Shown: piece after piece, positions 50,632-58,626 of the stretch
Numbering within the stretch: the stretch's first letter is position 1
Layout of the letters: every line of letters starts with the position of its first letter
Assembly: GCF_002803155.1 (NCBI RefSeq)
Contig: NZ_NNBP01000008.1
Span: 248,001 to 312,000, forward strand
From: Streptomyces sp. CB02959
GTDB taxonomy: Bacteria; Actinomycetota; Actinomycetes; Streptomycetales; Streptomycetaceae
Reading direction: 5' to 3'
Length of the DNA stretch: 64,000 nucleotides
Translations under genes and position numbers: made by a program
The notes under the pieces: model-generated
Database searches by the model: none
Seen by the model: only the letters and a program-made list of their open reading frames with translations
What the model was told of the DNA's origin: nothing

Positions 50632-51640
50632 ATGACAGACCCTCAGCCCCCTTCCTCGACCGACCGGTCGGACGCGGACGACGTGGAGCAGCACGCCTGT
50701 CCGAAGTGTGGCGCCCAGCCCGGCTCGCCCTGCCGCTCGCGCGGCGGCGCGGTCGCCTCCGCCTACCACACCCGCCGCTTCACCATGGTGCCCCGGCTGA
50801 AGAAGGCGCTGCGGGTCCCGACCCCGGCGGACCGGGGCCCGGGCCGGCCGTGGCGGCCGGGCACCCCGCCGCCGGCGCCCATCGACCCGGACCTGCCGAG
50901 CGCGGACATCCGCATCGGCTACGCGCGCTGCTCGACGCTCGGGCAGGAACTTGATTCCCAGCTCGACGCGCTCGCGGGGCACGGCATCCCGAGGGACAAG
51001 ATCTTCAGCGAGAAGATCAGCACCCGGGTGCGGGTCCGCCCGAAGTTCGAGGAGGCGCTGAGGACGGCGCGGGAGGTCAAGGCACACGCCCCGCACTGCC
51101 GGGTCATCTTCACCGTGTACGAGATCAAGCGGCTCGGCCGCGACGCCGCCGAACTCACCGCCCTGGCGGACCATCTCACCGCCCACGGCCTCATCCTGGA
51201 GATGCTCGCCGGCCCGCTGCCCGGCATCTACGACCCCACCGGGCCCGGGAAGCTGCTGTTCGCGTTCTTCGCGGCAATGGCGGAGACGGAGCGGGAGAAC
51301 ATCCGGGAGTCGACGCTGGAGGGGCTCGACACCGCGGCCCGCAAGGGCAAGCACGGCGGCCGGCCCCCGGTCATCACCGACGACATGCTCCACACTGTGC
51401 TGCGGCGCCGCGCGGGCGGCGAGTCCGTCGAGCAGATCCAGCCCGACCTGATCATCCCCATCGGCAAGCGCAAGGACAGAACCCCTCCGTCGCCAGCATC
51501 TACCGGGCCCTCGCCGAACACGCCAAGCGCGAGGCGTACCCCGAAGCCGTCGCCCAGGCCCACTCCGACTTCGCAGCCCTCCAGGCCAGCGGCGCGCTTC
51601 CTGAGCCCCGTACCGGAGCCCAGGCCGTGGCGACGCGGTG
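50632..51640 (+). pseudogene. small serine recombinase/resolvase with a 3' frameshift
   Basis: A recombinase of the resolvase/invertase family with an N-terminal zinc-finger-like segment (CPKCGAQPGSPC...H, residues about 20-50). The catalytic domain begins IRIGYARCSTLGQELDSQL (Ser in ARCS) and includes EIKRLGRDAAEL and FFAAMAETERENIRES. After KRKD (about base 51474) the frame runs into Pro/Ser-rich nonsense to 51675. One base restored there gives NPSVASIYRALAEHAKREAY and a natural stop at 51638-51640, so one base appears to be missing. The catalytic domain is intact; only about the last 55 residues (helix-turn-helix tail) are scrambled. It may be a true pseudogene or a sequencing error in a G-rich stretch. 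The ATG at 50632 is preferred to GTG 50614. Confidence 0.85.
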
Positions 51641-51772
51641 ACGGCCTCTGTCGCCGGGCGGGATCAAGGGGCTGACCCCCGCCTGCGACGAGCGTCCCGC
51701 CGACGCTCAAGGAAGCGGGGCCAGCCAGCCACCCAGCACACCAGGATTCTGCTCATCAATCACGGAGCAAGA

Positions 51773-52048
51773 TCATCCCATGGCCCCTTTTGGGCTCACC
51801 TCGGCGATACCCCAGGTAGCCAGGCCGGTGGGGTCGGTGGAGATGACAGTGCGGTTGGCGACGGTGGGGGTGGGTGGGGAGGCGCCGGGGTGGTGCAACC
51901 ACCAGGCGATGGAGGGGATCGGGAGTGGGGTGGGGGAAGTGTCGCGGAGTGTGTCACGCCAGACGCCCGGCCGGATCGCGCAACTGCCGCCGCCGCCGTC
52001 GAGATAGACGTAGCGGTCCGTTGGGACTACTAACGGCTCGTCCAACAC
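51773..52048 (-). CDS. hypothetical protein fragment, 91 aa
   Basis: A minus-strand frame beginning MLDEPLVVPTDRYVYLDGGG and including SIAWWLHHPGA and NRTVISTDPTGLATWGIAEV. The composition (balanced, with Trp/Tyr and few Arg runs) looks like real protein, not an out-of-frame shadow. I do not recognise the family. It lies between a broken recombinase and a transposase relic that overlaps its 5' end, so it is probably a surviving 3' piece of a larger gene. No ribosome site is evident. Confidence 0.35.
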   Translation of the reverse strand: MLDEPLVVPTDRYVYLDGGGGSCAIRPGVWRDTLRDTSPTPLPIPSIAWWLHHPGASPPTPTVANRTVISTDPTGLATWGIAEVSPKGAMG

Positions 52049-52110
52049 TCGGAGACGCTGATCACCTGGGCAGCCATCACCCTCATGACCAGGCGCCTAC
52101 GACGTGTCCG
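52016..52110 (+). pseudogene. C-terminal remnant of an IS5-family (IS112-like) transposase
   Basis: Plus-strand reading gives VRWDY, a TAA stop, then RLVQHSETLITWAAITLMTR and RL. This is the familiar end of IS5-group transposases (R.YERL...SE.LI.WAAI.LM.RRL). The in-frame stop and lack of upstream sequence mark it as a relic. Confidence 0.6.
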
Positions 52111-52180
52111 ACGGCTCCTATCAGGCCCGCGCCAGGCAGGCCATGGGCTGCCTTCCCGGCGGTGCTGACCAGTCTCGCGG

Positions 52181-53014
52181 TCACCGGCGGCCTCGTCGTC
52201 CTCGCGGCGCTGAGCCCGGTCGGTCGATGCCGCGTTCTGGGTGAGGTCGGTGTACGTACGGGGTGGTGGTGGCCAGCGGTACGAACCCGAGGCGTCGCAG
52301 GATCGGACGGCTCTGGTCGGACGCGTCGACCTGGAGGTAGCGGTAGCCGTGTTCGGCGGCGATGCGGGTACGGAAGGCGACCAAGGCCCGGTAGACGCCC
52401 CGGCCGCGCCACTCCGGCACCGTGCCCCCGCCCCACAGGCTCGCGAAGGACGTCCCCGGGTGCAGCTCCATCCGTGCGGCGCTCACCGGCACGTCACCGG
52501 CCATGGCGACGACCGCGGGAGGCAAGCCAGCGGCCAACTGGCCGAGCAACAGATGCCGATGGTACTGCCGTGCCTCGCCGAACGCCCGCTCCTGCGCGGC
52601 CACCGCGAGCTCGACCCCGGCAGCATCGGTAACCGGGAGCAGGCGAACGCCCTCGGGCAGTTCGACGCTCGTGGGCAGGTCTTTGATGTCGGCGACCATC
52701 AGCGTCTCCTCCGGCTCGGGTACGAAACCCGCTGCCCGCAGCCGTCCGGGCAGGTCGGCCGGCCGGTCGTACCCGTACAACTTCCACTCGAACCCGCGCC
52801 CGAGCCAGGTGAAGTACTCCACCTGTTCCGCGATCGCGGCGTCTGCCGTGGCCTCGTCCAGCTCCGACCAGACGACCCCGTTCCAGCCGTCGGCGTCTGC
52901 GCCCACATGACGTACGACGCCGCCCACCCTCTCTACCCGGGCTCCGGGCCCATCGGCCCGGATGCCCTGCCGCATCTCGCGATCGAAGACCGCCAGCACT
53001 GTGTCCTGATCCAT
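52181..53014 (-). CDS. GNAT-family N-acetyltransferase
   Basis: A 277-aa GNAT enzyme. The first 100 residues form a divergent N-terminal lobe; the acetyl-CoA-binding domain has WGGGTVPEWRGRGVYRALVA (motif A, R/Q-x-x-G-x-G/A form) near residue 195, followed by YRYLQVDASDQSRPILRRLGF (quoted in part). The substrate is unknown. The last 20 residues are a Pro/Arg-rich tail. Together with the transposase relic 70 bp beyond, this suggests the original C-terminus was replaced. The ATG at 53014 follows a weak site. Confidence 0.85.
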   Translation of the reverse strand: MDQDTVLAVFDREMRQGIRADGPGARVERVGGVVRHVGADADGWNGVVWSELDEATADAAIAEQVEYFTWLGRGFEWKLYGYDRPADLPGRLRAAGFVPEPEETLMVADIKDLPTSVELPEGVRLLPVTDAAGVELAVAAQERAFGEARQYHRHLLLGQLAAGLPPAVVAMAGDVPVSAARMELHPGTSFASLWGGGTVPEWRGRGVYRALVAFRTRIAAEHGYRYLQVDASDQSRPILRRLGFVPLATTTPYVHRPHPERGIDRPGSAPRGRRGRR

Positions 53015-53193
53015 CCGCTCACTCCAGCATCACCAGGCGCACGAGGCAACGAAAAATGAGCGGACCGAACCGGCCCCTACCCGAACCGGGCCCAGCCACG
53101 GCCTCCCGGTAGCCACCCTTGACCTGCGCGGACTTGAGGCGACGACGACAAGAGTGCGCACGATGCCGATGCCATCACGGCTTTAAGTCCACT

Positions 53194-53405
53194 AACTTGA
53201 CATTTAAAGTTGCGAGTTGGAACGCGATACAGACATCGGGTCTGGAGACAAGCGCCACTTGTCTCCAGGCCCAACGGCTACAGGCGGTGCCGCCGATCCG
53301 GCACTCCTGAGCGGATGTGCCGAAGTCAACTGCTGACACTCGCCCTGATGACTTCGTAGTCAGCAGGATCGTCACGGGACCAGCAATGGACCTCGTTCTG
53401 TCCGC
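53194..53405. repeat. long inverted repeat, left arm (about 212 bp), of a TetR/oxidoreductase cassette
   Basis: The reverse complement of this stretch matches 55049-55260 along its whole length with scattered mismatches. Shared blocks include GCGGACAGAA at the inner edge, GCTGGTCCCGTGAC, ATCCGCTCAGGAGTGCCGG and ATCGCGTTCCAACTCGCAAC. It begins directly after the stop codon of the TetR gene. It contains a hairpin at 53238-53272 with a 15-bp stem (one mismatch) and loop CGCCA. No protein is encoded. Confidence 0.88.
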
Positions 53406-54044
53406 TCAGCTGTCCTGTGCTGCCAGTGCCGCGACCGCGGGGATCGCTGCGAAGGCTTTGTGCATGTGCCGGATGAGTGCAGGGCGGTCCTGCCGTGCGG
53501 TGTGTGATGCGGTCCATGCCTCCAGCGCGCAGTGCCAGGCGGCGAGCATGAGGTCGAGCAGCAGGCGTAGTTCGGTGTGGCCGGGGACCTGTCCGGCCAG
53601 CCGGTCTGCGACGATGCGAACGACGTTCGCGGAGACCTCTGAGCAATGGCGAAGGCTGTGCGCGGTCAGCGTGGGGGTGCGGTCGGCCAGGCTGCGGCTG
53701 GCCAGGAAGCGCTGCTCCCAGCCGTCCGTCATCTGTTCCAGTGCCGCGAACAGTGCGTCTTTGTAGGCGCCAAGCAGGTGCTCGCCGGTCAGGGGCCGGG
53801 TCTCGATGTCGGTGAGGTAGGCGGCCCACAGTTCCTTCTCAGGGGCCAGTGCCACGTCTTCCTTCGAGGTGAACGTGCGGAAGAAGGTGCGCTTGGAGAC
53901 TTCTACCGCATCGACGATCTCGTCGAGTGTGACCGCGGTGAAGTCCCGAGCGGTGAACAGTTCGAGGGCCGTGTCGACCAGATCTTGACGGGTCCGCAGC
54001 TTCTTGCGCTCACGCAGCGGCAGTTCCTTCGGGTCCTCCTGCAC
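53406..54044 (-). CDS. TetR-family transcriptional repressor
   Basis: A 212-aa regulator with an N-terminal TetR helix-turn-helix (about 10-60): LRTRQDLVDTALELFTARDF then VTLDEIVDAVEVSKRTFFRTF. The C-terminal ligand domain is helical and ends AVAALAAQDS. I chose GTG 54044. A longer frame to 54122 would overlap the divergent oxidoreductase gene, and the shorter start leaves a palindromic operator in the gap. It very likely represses the divergent oxidoreductase gene. The stop codon abuts the inverted repeat. Confidence 0.85.
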   Translation of the reverse strand: MQEDPKELPLRERKKLRTRQDLVDTALELFTARDFTAVTLDEIVDAVEVSKRTFFRTFTSKEDVALAPEKELWAAYLTDIETRPLTGEHLLGAYKDALFAALEQMTDGWEQRFLASRSLADRTPTLTAHSLRHCSEVSANVVRIVADRLAGQVPGHTELRLLLDLMLAAWHCALEAWTASHTARQDRPALIRHMHKAFAAIPAVAALAAQDS

Positions 54045-54085
54045 AGGATGAAGCCTACCAGCAGCTTTTGCCACTTGTAAGCTTA

Positions 54086-54100
54086 TGCCACTCAGTGGCA
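54086..54100. promoter_or_regulatory. palindromic operator between divergent TetR and oxidoreductase genes
   Basis: TGCCACTCAGTGGCA is a perfect palindrome with 7-bp arms around one base, 12 bp upstream of the oxidoreductase ATG. A second half-site-like TTGCCACTTG lies at 54068-54077. This is the expected binding site for the TetR protein. Confidence 0.65.
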
Positions 54101-54112
54101 CTATCTCTCGCC

Positions 54113-55048
54113 ATGAAGGCACTGACGATTGATCACTCAGCCCCAGGAAGCCTTGCGCTCACCACGGTCGCCGACCCCGAACCCGCCGCCCACCAGGCCC
54201 TGGTCCAGGTCCACTCGTTCTCCCTCAACGCCGGCGAGGTCCACCATGTGGTCCCCGAGGGTGAAGCCGGTACGGTGCCCGGCTGGGACGCCGCGGGCGT
54301 GGTGGTCCGGGCAGCCGCCGACGGCTCCGGTCCCGTGGCCGGCACCCCCGTCGTCACCGTGGGGGCCGACGGCGCCTGGGCCGAACTGCGCGTCGTGGAC
54401 ACCGACTTGATCGGCACCGTGCCCGAAGGAGCCGACCTTGGCCCGATGAGCACACTGCCGGTCGCAGCGGGCACGGCCCTGCGCGCCCTGCACCGCATCG
54501 GCCCGATCCTGGGACGACGCGTGCTGGTGACCGGCGCGGGCGGCGGCGTGGGCCGCTTCACCCTGCAACTCGCGGCCCGGGGCGGCGCACACGTCACCGC
54601 AGTGACCAGCGATCCGGCGAAGGCGGACGCGCTGTGCGCACTCGGCGCCGACGAGATCGTCACCGACCTGGCCGCGCTCCAGCACCTCGAACCGGTGCAC
54701 GGCGTGGTCGAACTGGTCGGCGGCGCCCACATGGTCGCCGCACACGGTGCCCTGGCCGAGAACGGCGTGCTGGTTGCTGCCGGGCACATATCCGGCGACG
54801 GCGAGCAGTTCCCCTACGGCGCCCTCTTCGGCAACGGCCGTCGCCACAACCGTCAGATCGCCACCTACTACCTGCTGGACGATGCCGTAGGTCTGGGCGC
54901 CGACCTCACCTGGCTGGCCGCACTCACCGCCCGCGGCGAGCTGGACCCGCAAGTCGCCCTGCGTACCGACTGGACGCAGGTGGCGCGGGCAGCCGCCGAA
55001 CTGGCAGGCCGCCGCGTGCCGGGCAAAGCCGTCATTGACATCCACTAG
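54113..55048 (+). CDS. zinc-independent quinone oxidoreductase-like MDR-family enzyme
   Basis: A 311-aa member of the medium-chain dehydrogenase/reductase superfamily of the quinone oxidoreductase type. The N-terminal GroES-like lobe includes SLNAGEVHHVVPEGE and PGWDAAGVVV. The Rossmann nucleotide motif is VLVTGAGGGVGRFTLQLAA near residue 140. The zinc ligands of alcohol dehydrogenases are missing. It probably uses NADPH to reduce quinones or alkenals under control of the divergent TetR repressor. The transcript leader is short and lacks a clear ribosome site. The stop codon abuts the right inverted repeat. Confidence 0.88.
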   Translation: MKALTIDHSAPGSLALTTVADPEPAAHQALVQVHSFSLNAGEVHHVVPEGEAGTVPGWDAAGVVVRAAADGSGPVAGTPVVTVGADGAWAELRVVDTDLIGTVPEGADLGPMSTLPVAAGTALRALHRIGPILGRRVLVTGAGGGVGRFTLQLAARGGAHVTAVTSDPAKADALCALGADEIVTDLAALQHLEPVHGVVELVGGAHMVAAHGALAENGVLVAAGHISGDGEQFPYGALFGNGRRHNRQIATYYLLDDAVGLGADLTWLAALTARGELDPQVALRTDWTQVARAAAELAGRRVPGKAVIDIH

Positions 55049-55260
55049 GCGGACAGAAAGACGTCCGCTGCTGGTCCCGTGACAACCCTGCGGACTGCGA
55101 GCCATCAGGGCGAAGTGTCGGCAGTTTACTTCGGCGCATCCGCTCAGGAGTGCCGGATCGGCGACACTGCCTGTAGCCGTCGGGTCTGGAGACAAGTGGC
55201 GCTTGTCTCCAGACCCGACGTGTGTATCGCGTTCCAACTCGCAACGTTAAACCTCAAGTT
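55049..55260. repeat. long inverted repeat, right arm (about 212 bp)
   Basis: Inverted copy of 53194-53405, beginning directly after the oxidoreductase stop codon and ending at the shared CAAGTT. It contains a perfect hairpin at 55182-55216: GGGTCTGGAGACAAG, loop TGGCG, CTTGTCTCCAGACCC. The hairpin could terminate transcription. The position, exactly at the end of each gene, is more symmetric than chance rearrangement would give. Confidence 0.88.
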
Positions 55261-55300
55261 GAGAAGCTGTTTTCAACGCCCAGCCTCCCTGGGTAAACCG

Positions 55301-55615
55301 TCAGCACCGCAACTCCTGCGGGCCGTCCAGCAGCTGGGCCGTACGCTCCAGCGAGCGCGCCAGGTGCGGGCCGGCCAGGTGCGCCTCGAAGGCATCTCAG
55401 GGCTCCCGCTCGTCCACGACCACCCAGGAGCGCGGATCGTCCGGGTCCACGTAGTTCCGGTACGACAGGCAGCGGGCTCTGCCATGCTCAGCACCACCAT
55501 CGACCGCGCCTGCTCCCGCATCTCCGCCTCGCGCCCCGGCTTTGCCCGCAGCCGCGCGACCGCCGTGACCCGCTGCGATATCGACGCCCCCGCTCGTCGT
55601 TCTGTGTCCTCTCGG
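55301..55615 (-). pseudogene. decayed antibiotic-biosynthesis-monooxygenase (ABM/YgiN-like) gene
   Basis: The minus strand reads VTAVARLRAKPGREAEMREQ and ARSMVVLSMAEP in one frame. It shifts frame and continues CLSYRNYVDPDDPRSWVVVD then EREP, meets a TGA, and goes on DAFEAHLAGPHLARSLERTA to a final stop at 55301. This is a small ABM-domain protein broken by one frameshift (near 55487) and one nonsense codon (probably TGG to TGA). It lies between the inverted-repeat cassette and a redox operon. Confidence 0.75.
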
Positions 55616-55660
55616 CTGAGCCAACCACCGCCGAGGCCCCGATCTTCGCGGACCTCGTGC

Positions 55661-56629
55661 TCAGAACCCGGTGGGCAGCCGGGGGGTGTACGGACGCTCC
55701 AGCGTCGCGAGTTCGTCGCCGGTCAGCCGGACGTCCAGCGCGGCCGCCGCGTCGTCCAGGTGGTCCGGGCGGGTCGCGCCGATGACTGGGGCGGTGACCA
55801 CCGGGTTGCCCAGCACCCAGCCGAGCGCGACCTGCGCCATCGGCAGGCCCCGGGCCCCCGCGACGGACTGCACGGCGTCCACGATCGGCCGGTCGACGTC
55901 CGCGAAGAACCGCCGGGCGACCGGATCCCCGGCCGAGCGGGCCGTCGCCTGCCCGTACGGGCGGGCCAGCCGCCCGGAGGCGAGCGGGCACCACACCAGG
56001 CTGCCCACCCCCTGGTCGGCGAGCAGCGGGAACATCTCCCTCTCCTCCTCGCGCTGCATCAGGCTGTACTGGTGCTGCATCGACACGAAGGCCGGGCCGC
56101 CGTCCCGCGCCGCGGTGTGCTGCAGTTTGGCGAACTGCCAGGCCCACATCGAGGAGGCACCCACGTACCGGACCTTCCCGGCCGCCACCACCTCCCGCAG
56201 GGCCGCCACGGTCTCCTCGACCGGGGTCGCCGGGTCGAAGCGGTGCAGCTGGTAGAGGTCCAGGTAGTCGGTGCCCAGGCGGGTCAGCGAGCCGTCCACC
56301 TGCGCCAGGATCGCCTTGCGGGACAGCCCGGAGCCGCCCGGGCCGTCGTGCATCGGCAGGCCCACCTTCGTCGCGAGTACGACGTCTTCGCGACGGGTGT
56401 ACCGCCGCACCGCGCGGCCGACCAGTTCCTCCGAGGCACCGCCGCCGTACACGTTGGCGGTGTCCCAGAAGGTGATGCCGAGCTCGACCGCCCGCCGGAA
56501 GACCGGCGCCGCGGCCTCTTCGTCCAGCGCCCACGGGTTGTGCCCATGGCCGCTGCCGCCGAAGCCCATGCAGCCGAGGGCGATCCGGCTGACCGTCAGG
56601 CCGGTGCCGCCGAGTTTGACGTACTCCAT
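55661..56629 (-). CDS. aldo/keto reductase
   Basis: A 322-aa NADPH-dependent TIM-barrel oxidoreductase. Visible signatures are GLTVSRIALGCMGFGG, the catalytic Asp/Tyr in FWDTANVYGGGASEE, the catalytic lysine in VLATKVGLPM and the histidine in YLDLYQLHRFDP. The C-terminal cofactor loop reads VIGATRPDHLDDA. GGGGGA precedes ATG 56629. The stop of the FMN reductase lies 11 bp upstream, so the two form an operon that diverges from an XRE regulator. Substrate unknown. Confidence 0.92.
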   Translation of the reverse strand: MEYVKLGGTGLTVSRIALGCMGFGGSGHGHNPWALDEEAAAPVFRRAVELGITFWDTANVYGGGASEELVGRAVRRYTRREDVVLATKVGLPMHDGPGGSGLSRKAILAQVDGSLTRLGTDYLDLYQLHRFDPATPVEETVAALREVVAAGKVRYVGASSMWAWQFAKLQHTAARDGGPAFVSMQHQYSLMQREEEREMFPLLADQGVGSLVWCPLASGRLARPYGQATARSAGDPVARRFFADVDRPIVDAVQSVAGARGLPMAQVALGWVLGNPVVTAPVIGATRPDHLDDAAAALDVRLTGDELATLERPYTPRLPTGF

Positions 56630-56640
56630 CGTTCCCCCGC

Positions 56641-57237
56641 TCATGCCGGGTACGGTTCGGCGGCCCGCGCGTGCTTCAACGCGCCCGCCCACCAGGACAG
56701 TTGGTCGAGCATGGTCTTGGCGTAGCCGGCCGCCTGCGGGTCGTCCGGGCGGCCGTCCGACCAGGCGGTGAAGTAGTTCGGGAAGGCCAGGCCGTCCCGG
56801 ATGGTCACCGCGTGCAGCTCGGTCAGCACGTTCTCCAGGTGCAGCACGGCGTGCCGGCCGCCTGCCGCGCCGCCGTAGCTCACGAAGGCGACCGGCTTGG
56901 CCGTCCACTGGGTGAAGTGCCAGTCGATGGCGGCCTTCAGCGAGGCAGGGTAGCTGTGGTTGTACTCCGGCGTGACGATCAGGAAGGCGTCCGCGCCCTC
57001 CAGGGCCTCGGTCAGCCCGGCCATCCCGGCCGGGCGGGGGTAGTCGGCGCCCGCGAACTTCGGCGGGGCAGAGGGCAGGGCCAGTGGGAGGTCCACCTCG
57101 GCCAGGTCGACCACCTCCACCTCGAACCCGCCGTGCGCGACGGCCTGTTCGGCCACCCACGAGGACACCACCGGACCGAACCGGCCCTCCCGGACGCTGC
57201 CGACGAGGATCACCAACTTGTGCGTGTTCTTCTCCAT
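56641..57237 (-). CDS. NADPH-dependent FMN reductase-like flavoprotein
   Basis: A 198-aa flavodoxin-fold reductase. The FMN phosphate loop is VILVGSVREGRFGP at residues 9-22, and a second flavin contact is VTPEYNHSYPASLKAAIDW (about 98-116), followed by FVSYGGAAGG. It uses NAD(P)H to reduce FMN, quinones or similar. An alternative ATG 12 bp upstream (57249) is possible. It is co-transcribed with the aldo/keto reductase and divergent from the XRE regulator. Confidence 0.92.
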   Translation of the reverse strand: MEKNTHKLVILVGSVREGRFGPVVSSWVAEQAVAHGGFEVEVVDLAEVDLPLALPSAPPKFAGADYPRPAGMAGLTEALEGADAFLIVTPEYNHSYPASLKAAIDWHFTQWTAKPVAFVSYGGAAGGRHAVLHLENVLTELHAVTIRDGLAFPNYFTAWSDGRPDDPQAAGYAKTMLDQLSWWAGALKHARAAEPYPA

Positions 57238-57339
57238 GTCCACCACCATCGGCCCGCCCGCCGGCCGCAACCAGACCGTGCCCAGGCTGGCCCCCGCAGG
57301 GCCACCCTCCGTGCTGCCGCCAACCGCTACGCTCGTCGC

Positions 57340-58176
57340 ATGGGCACACCACTGGGGGACTTCATCCGCGCCAAGCGCGACAGCATCCAGCCCGAGACGC
57401 TCGGCCTGCCCGACCACGGCCGCCGCCGCTCGCCCGGGCTGCGCCGCTCCGACCTGGCCGTCCGCGCCGGCATCAGCGTCGAGTACCTGACCCGGCTGGA
57501 GCAGGGCCGCGACCGTAACCCCTCCCCGGCCGTGGTCCACACGCTCGCCGACGCCCTCAGCCTCGACCCCGCCGAGCGCGGTCACCTGCGCTACCTTGCG
57601 AAGATCACCGGCGGCGCCTGCGCCGGCCACACCCGGCCCGCCCCGCCGCCCCGCGACGTCCGCCCGGCCGTCCGCGAGACCCTGCGCCTGCTCGAACCGG
57701 GCGTCGCCGCCGTCACCAACCGCCTCGGCGACATCCTCGCCCACACCAGCGGCTACGCCGCCGTCCTCGGGACGACCGGCCTGCTCGACGGCCCGGCTCC
57801 GAACCTCACCCGCTACGTCTTCACCGACCCCCGGTCTCGCACCCTCTTCCCTGACTGGGACGAGGTCGCCGACGAGCAGGCCTTCGACCTCTGGCTCGGC
57901 CCCTCGGCCGAGAACTCCGAGTGGCTCAGCACCGAACTCGCCCCCGTGGCCGGCTCCGAGTTCACCCGCCGCCTGGGCAACCACCGCGTCCCCCGCCGCG
58001 GACCGCTCCGCCTCCAGCACCCGGCCGGGCCCGAACTCCGCCTGCTGCGCGAGAGCTTGGACCTCACCGCCGACGCCCAGCAGCTCCTCGTCCTGCTCCC
58101 TGCCGACGAGGACACCGCCGCCCACCTCGACCGGCTCACCCAGCCAGCCCCGGCCCGCCTGCGGGTGATCTCCTGA
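57340..58176 (+). CDS. XRE-family regulator with MmyB-like ligand-binding domain
   Basis: A 278-aa regulator. The helix-turn-helix lies at about 28-80 (LRRSDLAVRAGISVEYLTRL then EQGRDRNPS), followed by a C-terminal MmyB-like PAS-type domain (NRLGDILAHT, NLTRYVFTDPRSRTLFPDW, RLGNHRVPRRGPLRLQHPAG in parts) of the kind that binds small lipophilic ligands. It diverges from the FMN reductase/aldo-keto reductase operon with a 102-bp gap and most likely regulates it. Confidence 0.9.
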   Translation: MGTPLGDFIRAKRDSIQPETLGLPDHGRRRSPGLRRSDLAVRAGISVEYLTRLEQGRDRNPSPAVVHTLADALSLDPAERGHLRYLAKITGGACAGHTRPAPPPRDVRPAVRETLRLLEPGVAAVTNRLGDILAHTSGYAAVLGTTGLLDGPAPNLTRYVFTDPRSRTLFPDWDEVADEQAFDLWLGPSAENSEWLSTELAPVAGSEFTRRLGNHRVPRRGPLRLQHPAGPELRLLRESLDLTADAQQLLVLLPADEDTAAHLDRLTQPAPARLRVIS

Positions 58177-58179
58177 GCG

Positions 58180-58579
58180 TGGCGAATTCGACGATCCGGT
58201 CCAGGGACGGCTTCCAGCATTGCGTGGTATCCACGACCAGGCAGGGGACGTCGAGCGAAAACGCACCCCACGACTCGATCGGCGCTTCCCCTACGCGATG
58301 CTGAGCCCGGCAGGAGGTCGAACCACGCTCACCATCGACCAGTCGATCCTGCCGTCTGCCGTCTGCCGACCAGCGCCTGTGGCGTTCGTACATGCTCCTC
58401 CGCGAACCGAAACGCGCAGGCAGATCCCGCCATGGCATCCCGATACGCTGCCGGTACAGGATCCCGTTGACGATCTTGCAGTGGCTCGCCCAGCGACCGC
58501 CGCGCCTATCGGACTTCGGCAGATGAGACTTCAGCCGGACCCACTCCGTGTTCGTGAGATCTTCGCGCGTCGTGCTCAT
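58180..58579 (-). pseudogene. IS5-family transposase remnant, frameshifted and internally deleted
   Basis: The N-terminal part is well kept: LTNTEWVRLKSHLPKSD, GGRWASHCKIVNGILYRQR, IGMPWRDLPARFGSRRSMYE and RHRRWSADG. Beyond this the frame breaks; another frame gives IDWSMVSV, matching the DDE catalytic start of IS5 elements. The frame then breaks again and fades out near the end of the XRE gene. No intact terminal inverted repeats are visible. Confidence 0.75.
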
Positions 58580-58626
58580 GCCAATGATCCGGGACCGCAG
58601 CGGTCACAGGTTCCGCGGAACAGACC

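Noticed and set aside
50614..50954. A 115-aa alternative frame at the start of the recombinase
   Set aside because: Shadow of the recombinase N-terminus; the zinc-finger and catalytic motifs are in the other frame.
52241..53059. A 272-aa plus-strand frame
   Set aside because: Antisense of the GNAT gene, which has real family motifs.
53175..53375. A 66-aa frame similar to the start of a frame at 55079
   Set aside because: The similarity comes from the inverted DNA repeat. Neither frame has a ribosome site, and the hairpin runs through both, so I do not call a protein.
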